A stretch of DNA of 64,000 nucleotides from Leptolyngbya sp. 'hensonii' (GTDB taxonomy: Bacteria; Cyanobacteriota; Cyanobacteriia; GCF-001939115): contig NZ_MQTZ01000043.1 in the NCBI RefSeq assembly GCF_001939115.1, positions 215,283 to 279,282 of the forward strand, read 5' to 3'. The translations under genes and the position numbers were made by a program. The notes under the pieces were generated by a model that had not been told where the DNA came from, did no database searches, and saw only the letters and a list, made by a program, of their open reading frames with translations. Of the stretch, positions 57,795 through 64,000 are shown in pieces; position 1 is the first letter of the stretch, and every line of letters begins with the position of its first letter.

Positions 57795-60635
57795 TTAGGT
57801 GGGGCCAGAAACTGTCGGAACCTCAAGCTGCTTCTCTGCCGATGCTCTGAGGGATGCGACAGGCTGCTTGGGTAGTTGGATGGGACGGCTATCGCGCAGG
57901 GCACTCACCAACTCGCGAGAAAACTGGTGCAACCCCTGTAAAGGGTCAGGGGCCATTTGCATAAAGGTGGTGCGGGCTAGCTGTTCATGAGGATTGTTGG
58001 CAACGGCGGCCAGTTGCACGAAGGCCGGGTAGTAACGGCAATAGGTGCAGAGGCCCTGGTTGTCGAGCATCCACTGGGAGTAGACCTGGGCGGGATTGGG
58101 GAAGAAGCTTTCCGATGCATTGCGTCCAATCAACTCTGGGGCATAGCCGAAGATATGGATGAAGGATTTGACGGCAGCGGGTTGAATGCGTCCAATCAGC
58201 TTCACGTCCATGTTCTGGAGGATTTTAGGAGCAGAAGGCGATCGGGCGATCGTGTCGGGGTCTTGAGCTGAGAGGAAAACTCGTACCCCTGCTTTAGCCC
58301 CATTGGCAAACAGTCGGGCCACCAGGGCGGCAATCTCCTCAAACTCGAACAGAATCGGGGCCTCATCAATGAAGAAGATAGAAGCTGGTGAACTCAAAGC
58401 TCGATTCAGAGCGGCGGCATAGGCACTCAGGGCCAGTACGGCTGCGTCTTCTGCATCGCTCAAATTCCGCAATGCGAATACCAGCAGGTCTGCATCGGCC
58501 CGGAAGGTGCTGGGTCTGGAAATGGCCCGACCCACCCTGGACTCCAACCAGAACCGCAGCCGCAGCTTGATTTGCTGAAAGGCAATGTGAATATCGCCTG
58601 TAGTGACTTCCAGGTTGAGGTTATAGTCCCCGCGATCAAAAAAGGCCAAGAAATCAGCCAGGGTTGGGGTGTTCTCCCAATCTGGAGTGCCGATACCTGC
58701 TGCTTCGGCGGCATCGTAGCGGGTAATGATGTCAGGTTGACTCAAGAAGGAGAGCAGCACAATATTGACGATCGTGCGGACTGTTTGGCGCAGCATCCGT
58801 TCCTGAGCATTGGTGGCACCAGAACCACTGCCCAGGATCAACACCATCAGGGCGGATTCGATGAAGGCGATCCAGTCCTGGCGACGGGCTTCCAGACTCT
58901 CTGCGTCCAGGTTCAGGCCCCGAAAGTCAGGCCGCTGGAACAGGTTGTTGCTCTGGGTGGAGATATCGAAGTAGGCCCCCTGATCGCCCATGAAAGCGGT
59001 GTAGTCCGTAAAGGTAGAGCTGCCATCGGGTTTGGGGAAGTCCAGGGCCACAATCTTCATGCCCTGTGCTAAGGCATGGGTGAGTAGCCCGGAAACAAGA
59101 ACAGACTTTCCGCCTCTGGTGGTGGCGAAGATGCCCAGGCGCTTGATCTGGCTGAAGAAATCCAGGTAGACGGGGACGCCCCCTTCTTCGGCAAGCAGCT
59201 CGAAGCCGGTGCGATCGACCGGACGAATCGAAACCAGGGGCATCAGTCCCGGTGCCTCCCCCGTCAGATAGACCTGACGGCGATTGAAGGGAGTCGCCAG
59301 CAGGTTTTCCCAGGCGATGGGCAGGGTTTGGAGCCAGATGCGCCAGGCGTATTCCTTTTCGTGGTCCACCCAGGCAGGACGACGGAAACAGTTCTGGATG
59401 TAGGTAGTGGCTTCCTCCAGTGCCGTTTGGGTTGGACGATGAACCAGCATCACCACCGCTACATGCAAAGGAATGGCCCCTTCATAGAGTTGCTCCTGAG
59501 CAGAAACGGCCTTGCGTTGGTTTAAGCCTGCTTTGACATCGATACTGCGGGTTTTGGTGGACTGATCCTGGGAGATGATCGCCTGCTTGGTCAACCGCAT
59601 CATGTCCTGCTTGACCAGGTTCAAATTGGCCTGGGAGAGCTGACAGAAAATCTCTGTGTCATAGACCATCTCCCGTGACAGCACTTCCCAGAGGTAACGG
59701 AGCTGGGATTTCTTGCTGGCCCATCCTCCCGGCTTATCCATCAGCACCAGGGGAGCCACATAATTGCCTTTGACATGGACCCATTGCCGATCGGCCACGG
59801 GTAAGGACTCATGGCGTTCCAGCAGTATGGTGGTTAGATGAACCGTAGAATTGACCTGTTCCACCAGGCCCTGCTCGGTCATGACCACAAGTTGGGGGAT
59901 AGGAGGGGCTGCTGTGGTGTTGAATTGCCGCCACAGATGCTGCCACAAGTCCTCTGCTGTCATAGGTGTGATCCTGAGGCCCATCCTGGTCTTGAGCATC
60001 TGCTCCCAAAGCAGGTAGCCATCACTGAAGGCTTTGGTAAAGGCGATCTCAAAGGATTGTTGTTCGACCAGTTCGGCGTCGCCCATGGCCTGATGCCACA
60101 GGCCATACAGTTTGCCCAGAATCTTCTCCAGGACATCAGTAGGTTTTCCATGGGTAGAGGATCCATCTAGGGTATAGGTGGCATAGAGCTTCAACGATTT
60201 AGGCTTACGGATGCCAGCCTGGGTCAGTTCCTGCACCCGTTGCTTTTCGCTGTAGATCAGGAACTTCAAGGGTTTGGAGGGGGCTTGGGCAAAGAGTTGG
60301 TCTAACTCTGCTTGTCGATCCGCATCAGAGGTGAAGGAACTCAGATGCACGGTCAATCGCTCGTTGGGGAGCAGGTCCTTCAGGCCGGACTCGATCGCCT
60401 CAAAGACAGGAGCAACCTGCTCACTAGTCAAACTGGCGTGGATACCGGCACAGTCCCAGCCAAAGACAAACTTTAAGGAGTCTCCTTCTGCCAGGACATA
60501 GGCTGCCACGGTTCTGCCGCGCAGTTCCATCTGCAGGATAAAGCTGAGCTTCAGCTCGTTCTCGATCGGGGTAATCCGTAGCCTGCCCCTGCCGGTGTCA
60601 ACAGTCGTGGGCTTTAACTTGCTTTGTGCTTTCAT
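57795..60635 (-). CDS. VirB4-type T4SS ATPase
   Basis: 946 residues from ATG 60633-60635, which overlaps the stop of the small membrane gene upstream by four bases. Walker A is FATTRGGKSVLVSGL (Lys510). Walker B is SIFFIDEAPILFEF (Asp757, Glu758), and VFLSAQDPDTIAR follows, typical of VirB4/TraC motor domains. The N-terminal ~480 residues resemble the TraC-type domain. VirB4 powers pilus biogenesis and DNA transfer. With no VirB11 in the window, this and VirD4 are the only visible motors. Confidence 0.9.
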   Translation of the reverse strand: MKAQSKLKPTTVDTGRGRLRITPIENELKLSFILQMELRGRTVAAYVLAEGDSLKFVFGWDCAGIHASLTSEQVAPVFEAIESGLKDLLPNERLTVHLSSFTSDADRQAELDQLFAQAPSKPLKFLIYSEKQRVQELTQAGIRKPKSLKLYATYTLDGSSTHGKPTDVLEKILGKLYGLWHQAMGDAELVEQQSFEIAFTKAFSDGYLLWEQMLKTRMGLRITPMTAEDLWQHLWRQFNTTAAPPIPQLVVMTEQGLVEQVNSTVHLTTILLERHESLPVADRQWVHVKGNYVAPLVLMDKPGGWASKKSQLRYLWEVLSREMVYDTEIFCQLSQANLNLVKQDMMRLTKQAIISQDQSTKTRSIDVKAGLNQRKAVSAQEQLYEGAIPLHVAVVMLVHRPTQTALEEATTYIQNCFRRPAWVDHEKEYAWRIWLQTLPIAWENLLATPFNRRQVYLTGEAPGLMPLVSIRPVDRTGFELLAEEGGVPVYLDFFSQIKRLGIFATTRGGKSVLVSGLLTHALAQGMKIVALDFPKPDGSSTFTDYTAFMGDQGAYFDISTQSNNLFQRPDFRGLNLDAESLEARRQDWIAFIESALMVLILGSGSGATNAQERMLRQTVRTIVNIVLLSFLSQPDIITRYDAAEAAGIGTPDWENTPTLADFLAFFDRGDYNLNLEVTTGDIHIAFQQIKLRLRFWLESRVGRAISRPSTFRADADLLVFALRNLSDAEDAAVLALSAYAAALNRALSSPASIFFIDEAPILFEFEEIAALVARLFANGAKAGVRVFLSAQDPDTIARSPSAPKILQNMDVKLIGRIQPAAVKSFIHIFGYAPELIGRNASESFFPNPAQVYSQWMLDNQGLCTYCRYYPAFVQLAAVANNPHEQLARTTFMQMAPDPLQGLHQFSRELVSALRDSRPIQLPKQPVASLRASAEKQLEVPTVSGPT

Positions 60636-60967
60636 GGCCTGCGTTTCCTTGATGGGTGTCGTCGCGATAGTTGGCGTTGCCGCAGGGATTGGTAGGTGAT
60701 GTAGCCCCGGCCCCAGGTGGGCGGGCGCTGGAACTTGGATAGGAAGCGCCAGGGCTTGGAACCAGTTAGAATCCACCAGGTGACAATGCCCCAGGCAGCT
60801 ATGATCAATGTCCAGCGGAGATCAAACTGTAGTAATCGCCCAACCGCGATCGACCCACCCAGGATGACCAGCCAGGGTCCGACCTGTTCTGCGGCTAAAG
60901 GGCCAAGCCTGGGCCTGGCCCCTAGAAGTTGATTGACCGTTCTGAATTCTTCTTTGCGATCGCTCAT
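60632..60967 (-). CDS. VirB3-like small membrane protein
   Basis: 111 residues from ATG 60965-60967 (MSDRKEEF). Two hydrophobic segments (VGPWLVILGGSIAVGRLLQF and TLIIAAWGIVTWWILTG) are followed by a conserved-looking basic tail (KPWRFLSKFQRPPTWGRGYITY). VirB3 proteins are short, have one or two membrane helices and immediately precede VirB4, as here. Assignment relies on length, topology and context. Confidence 0.6.
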   Translation of the reverse strand: MSDRKEEFRTVNQLLGARPRLGPLAAEQVGPWLVILGGSIAVGRLLQFDLRWTLIIAAWGIVTWWILTGSKPWRFLSKFQRPPTWGRGYITYQSLRQRQLSRRHPSRKRRP

Positions 60968-60983
60968 TTGAGGTTTGACCTTC

Positions 60984-61559
60984 CTACTTGGGCAGGATGA
61001 ACCCAGCAGCAATGTCCGTGACTGTGGCGGCCACGAACACCATCAATGGGATCTGAGCCAGCTTGCCCCAATCCTCATCGCGACGCAGGGCCTGGATGAC
61101 CTGCACGACCGAGAAGACCATGTAGAGAATGAACAGGAAGCGGATGATATTGATGATGAAGCTGAAGATTTTCTTCAGGGCTTCTGCGTTATCGACCCCT
61201 TGCAAGAGCTTGTTGCTCACGAAGTCTTCCGTGCCCTGAAAGAACTGAGCCTCGGCTGGATGAACCAGCACACCAAAGACCAAAGCACTGATGAGGCCCA
61301 GGAGCAGACCCAATGAAAACAGGGGTTGCAGCTTTGCGTGACGAGAGAGACGGACCAGGGCTGGATACACGATCGTGACCAGGTATTGGGGAATGGTGAG
61401 AGCCACCGTTGCGATCGTCAGCGCAGCATAAAACTCATTGCCATGAAACAGACTTGCGCTAGTTATTCCGATGCCAGCGATCAGAATTGGGCCAGCAATG
61501 ACTGGTTTTTGTAGCTCCTGCAAAAGAGAAGACTGTTTTCGTTGATGCATAGTAAGCAT
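60984..61559 (-). CDS. VirB2-like pilin with long membrane leader
   Basis: 191 residues from ATG 61557-61559. ATG 61548-61550 and TTG 61574 are alternatives, and none has a clear ribosome site. After two or three hydrophobic segments comes ALVFGVLVHPAEAQFF, a plausible signal-peptidase site, then FSFIINIIRFLFILYMVFSVVQVIQAL and LMVFVAATVTDIAAGFIL, the two-helix hairpin expected of a VirB2 pilin. It is the first gene of the T4SS operon. The long leader is unusual for VirB2. Confidence 0.5.
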   Translation of the reverse strand: MLTMHQRKQSSLLQELQKPVIAGPILIAGIGITSASLFHGNEFYAALTIATVALTIPQYLVTIVYPALVRLSRHAKLQPLFSLGLLLGLISALVFGVLVHPAEAQFFQGTEDFVSNKLLQGVDNAEALKKIFSFIINIIRFLFILYMVFSVVQVIQALRRDEDWGKLAQIPLMVFVAATVTDIAAGFILPK

Positions 61560-61574
61560 GGAAAGGAATATCAA

Positions 61575-62024
61575 AAATCAGGCAGATAATAGCGTGATAT
61601 TTGCTGGATGCAATATGCAGTTAATACGAGATTCTGTGAATCTAAGAATAGAATCTAGTCGGTATTCTTTACAGTTATTAGGCGGGTAATTAAGTAATTA
61701 AGTAATGCTAATCAAAGCTGTTTTGCTCGGAGCTATAAGGCTTTTATTTGCAAGTACTGATTGTAAATAAAGTGTTAACCAGTTAAGTAATTAAGTAGAC
61801 TTTGCTTGAAAGCTTACCCTCAGGCGGAAAGGATAACGTAGTCAGAGCGACCAATGGGTAGAAGTTAATCCGCCATTTGGCGTACCCAGAATCACTGAGG
61901 AAAAACATTTCCTGGCCCGGACGGGCACATCAGGTAAATCCACTGATACCCAGCCTGTAAGCAAGTAGTTAAATCGTTAAGAGATAAAACCTTTATGACA
62001 GACAGGGTATAGGCAAGAAAGCGG
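61575..62024. promoter_or_regulatory. 450-base AT-rich region with TTAAGTAA direct repeats
   Basis: This region separates the divergent T4SS operon and the RHH gene. TAATTAAG is repeated at 61687-61706, and GTTAAGTAATTAAGTAG occurs at 61782-61798. A weaker copy (TAGTTAAATCGTTAAG) lies near 61966-61981. These look like binding sites for a small dimeric repressor, presumably the RHH protein. Promoters for both directions should be here, but I cannot place them exactly. Confidence 0.45.
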
Positions 62025-62261
62025 ATGATGAATCGTTCTAAAATACGCATTAAACCGAAGCTACATATCGTTGCTACTGACTTGGAATCGTCGCGCAAAA
62101 AAAGCCGCAGTAAAGATGTGGTCAGGATGAGCTTTGACGTGGCTGAAAATATCCACCGTGCCATTAGCAATCACGCCCATCGCCAGGGTCGCTCCAAAGT
62201 TGATGTGATTCGGCAGGCGGTGAAAGAGTATTTGAGCAGGCATCGAGAGCCGATGAGCTGA
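62025..62261 (+). CDS. Ribbon-helix-helix DNA-binding protein
   Basis: 78 residues. SKDVVRMSFDVAENIHRAISNHAHRQGRSKVDVIRQAVKEYLSRHR has the CopG/MetJ-type RHH layout: one beta-strand (VVRMSFDV), helix A, then the GRSKVDVIRQAV turn and helix B. A Lys/Arg-rich N-terminal arm precedes it. It is likely a repressor of the transfer operon and of itself, binding the repeats upstream. Confidence 0.82.
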   Translation: MMNRSKIRIKPKLHIVATDLESSRKKSRSKDVVRMSFDVAENIHRAISNHAHRQGRSKVDVIRQAVKEYLSRHREPMS

Positions 62262-62286
62262 AAATAGCTCTATGGCTTTCGTTGTC

Positions 62287-62715
62287 TCAGGACAACTCTG
62301 GCTCCTCGATCGAAAACTGGGCTCGCAGTGCCGCGTTGATCCGCTGAGGTCGGCCTGTTTGAGTATTAATCGGGCACCATAGGGTTCGGGCCTGGGCCAA
62401 TAATTGTTGATCCGTAGCCCGGAGTATTTCTGTATGTCGCTCAAAGGAGAGACCCGTTGCAGTCCCTACCCAGGTCTGAATCAGCACCTCTTCCCCAAGT
62501 TGGGCTGGCGACTTGTAGTCAATTTCGTGGCGCAATACAACCCAGACGATGGCTGCCTGGGTCTCTGCTGATGCCATGGCCCGCCAATGGGAACTGGCAG
62601 CTTCCTGGACCCAACGCAGGTACACGACGTTGTTGACATGGCCCAATTCGTCGATATCGGCAGCCTCAACGGGAATGACGAGTCGAAAGGGGGGGTGGGA
62701 TGGAGGTGATGCCAT
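62287..62715 (-). CDS. 4HBT-family acyl-CoA thioesterase (YbgC/FadM-like)
   Basis: 142 residues. PVEAADIDELGHVNNVVYLRWVQEAASSHW is the hot-dog thioesterase motif (catalytic Asp in DELGHVNN, with the following His-Val-Asn-Asn). EIDYKSPAQLGEEVLIQTWVG and SFERHTEILRATDQQLLAQARTLW complete the fold. Hydrolyses acyl-CoA esters. The cellular substrate is unknown. It is unrelated to the transfer genes and may mark the edge of the element. Confidence 0.88.
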   Translation of the reverse strand: MASPPSHPPFRLVIPVEAADIDELGHVNNVVYLRWVQEAASSHWRAMASAETQAAIVWVVLRHEIDYKSPAQLGEEVLIQTWVGTATGLSFERHTEILRATDQQLLAQARTLWCPINTQTGRPQRINAALRAQFSIEEPELS

Positions 62716-63111
62716 GATATTGGAGAGAGTTCAGCAAATGCGATTTGTGCTGGGTAGGAGCATATCGATTATAGAACTGTCGCCAGGAATCAAATCTCCC
62801 TGAGAGCGTTCACCCCCTGTAGGGTACCACTCAAATTGTTGGATGATCTCCTGGCACTTAAGCAATATTTCGATTGTGCAGGGTCACTTGGGCCAGTAAA
62901 TTTAGGGCAGTATTGCAGGTTGTTCCGTCATTCTATGCAGACGCATCTAATCCAGCGCGTTATTTGCCATGGGATGGTGTTGAGAAATTTCTAAATCATC
63001 TAATCTTTCACAGGCAGAGGACAGCACAGCCCCTAAAGCTCTCCTCCATTGCTGCTTATCCGGCCTCTAGATTTGCGCTGAGGCTTCGGTATTTTTTTTG
63101 GAGTTTAACCC
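62716..63111. other. Intergenic, 396 bases, nothing recognised
   Basis: Between the thioesterase and the ShlB-like gene on opposite strands. It should carry promoters for both. No repeat, RNA gene or convincing ORF is visible. Confidence 0.5.
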
Positions 63112-64000
63112 ATGCAACCTGCTCAATTAATTACCAATCTTGGTAATGCACTATTCATGTTCTTGCTGCTGATTTGCCCTTCAGGTTTACCCACCATCGC
63201 GCAAGAAATAGGACAAAGACTTCCTGCATCTCCTGAGCAGCAGTCTGACCCAAATCGCAACCAATTTAACCAACCTACTGAAGTTGCACCCCTTCCATCT
63301 ACCCCTCCTGTCCTGCCACAGCAACCGGCCCCTGTCTCCCCAGAATTGCCTGTTAGCCCTGAACAGCACATCTTGATCCACAAAATTCAGGTGATTGGCA
63401 ATACCATCATTCCTGAACAGGAGCTTCAGGCCCTTACCCAATCCCTGGAAGGGAAGGAAACAACCATTGCCGAGTTGGTAAAGCTGGCCGATCGCATCAC
63501 CCAGCTTTATCTACAGCGAGGGTACATCACCTCCCGTGCTGTTATCCCCAACCAGTCTCTGGTGGATGGAAAGGTGCAGATCCAGGTGGTGGAAGGCACT
63601 CTGGAGAGCGTTGAGATTGAAGGCACCCAGCAGGTCAGTCAGGACTATATTCGCGATCGCATTGCCCTGGCTCAACTCAAGCCCCTGAACCAGTTTGCTC
63701 TGGAAGATCAGTTGCGACTGTTGCAGGCGGACCCATTATTCAAGTCCGTTACCGCATCTCTACGTCCCGGTTCCAGGCCAGGGCAGGCAGTGCTGACCGT
63801 GCAGGTGGAAGAGGCAAATCCCCTGGTGATCGGGACCAACATCGACAACTATTCCCCACCGGCTGTCGGAGGAGAACGGGCGGGAGGCAGCCTCACCAAT
63901 CGCAACCTGAGTGGGACTGGAGATCAGCTCTCGATCGCTGCCACGAGCACCTTGACGGGGGGTGCCCAGCAGTACGACCTGAGCTACCGGATTCCCCTCA
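63112..64000 (+). CDS. ShlB/FhaC/HecB-type two-partner secretion transporter (cut by window edge)
   Basis: The first 296 residues are visible. ATG 63112, with TTTGGAG upstream, starts a signal peptide (LGNALFMFLLLICPSGLPTIAQE), then a Pro-rich linker. POTRA domains follow: ILIHKIQVIGNTIIPEQELQAL...GYITSRAVIPNQ and GTLESVEIEGTQQVSQDYIRDRI (IQVVEG motif). The beta-barrel begins near VIGTNIDNYSPPAVGGERAGG. TpsB proteins export large adhesins or hemolysins across the outer membrane. The partner would lie beyond 64000. Confidence 0.88.
   Translation, partial: MQPAQLITNLGNALFMFLLLICPSGLPTIAQEIGQRLPASPEQQSDPNRNQFNQPTEVAPLPSTPPVLPQQPAPVSPELPVSPEQHILIHKIQVIGNTIIPEQELQALTQSLEGKETTIAELVKLADRITQLYLQRGYITSRAVIPNQSLVDGKVQIQVVEGTLESVEIEGTQQVSQDYIRDRIALAQLKPLNQFALEDQLRLLQADPLFKSVTASLRPGSRPGQAVLTVQVEEANPLVIGTNIDNYSPPAVGGERAGGSLTNRNLSGTGDQLSIAATSTLTGGAQQYDLSYRIPL

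Noticed and set aside
61892..62170. 92-residue minus-strand frame
   Set aside because: Antisense to the RHH gene and its promoter region; no ribosome site.
62874..63146. 90-residue plus-strand frame
   Set aside because: Overlaps the ShlB-like start in another frame and lacks protein-like sequence.

Overview
The window looks like part of a conjugative plasmid or integrative element of a filamentous cyanobacterium. The evidence is the frequent GCGATCGC (HIP1) octamers, cyanobacterium-typical families (DUF4058, Rpn/PDDEXK-like proteins, WYL regulators next to CRISPR loci, an Mg-chelatase-like ATPase pair), and a full relaxase plus type IV secretion set. The left ~15 kb is a mixed accessory region. 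It holds a ChlI/ChlD-like pair, a GIY-YIG protein, a 1048-residue protein with the DFDGD signature of two-barrel RNA polymerases, a gene whose 3' third is present three times in tandem, a ParA-like ATPase with a membrane partner facing a membrane-anchored nuclease-like protein, several small proteins, a PnuC-NadR nicotinamide-salvage pair and a short secernin-like hydrolase.

From 15.2 to 38.9 kb lies a type III-B CRISPR-Cas locus. The array has 64 repeats (63 spacers) and, judged from the repeat, is transcribed on the minus strand, away from cas1-cas2. The minus-strand genes run cmr2(cas10), cmr3, [RAYT transposase between REP hairpins], CARF-HEPN protein 1, [DUF104-like antitoxin and PIN toxin], cmr4, cmr5, a cmr6-cmr1 fusion, an AAA ATPase, a PLD-like protein, [IS1-family element], CARF-HEPN protein 2, a small membrane protein, cas1, cas2, leader, array. 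A WYL regulator is divergent from cmr2. Cas10 keeps its GGDD cyclase motif and both CARF proteins keep the Rx4H HEPN motif, so a cyclic-oligoadenylate pathway appears complete. Cmr4 seems to lack its catalytic aspartate, and no cas6 is visible.

From 39 to 62 kb is the transfer region. It has a non-coding stretch with strong hairpins (candidate oriT), a MobC-like protein and a MOBP-type relaxase, then small unknown genes. Facing them on the minus strand is a T4SS block: VirB2-like pilin, VirB3-like, VirB4, VirB5/TrbJ-like, VirB6-like, VirB8-like, VirB10-like, VirB9-like, a GH19+M23 lytic enzyme, several exported unknowns and a VirD4-type coupling protein. I see no VirB11. The right edge has an RHH protein downstream of TTAAGTAA repeats, a thioesterase and the start of a ShlB/FhaC-type outer-membrane transporter.

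The three things most worth a second look are the single-chain RNA-polymerase-like protein, the ATPase-PLD pair translationally coupled to the cmr genes, and the repeated invasion of the cmr operon by unrelated selfish elements.
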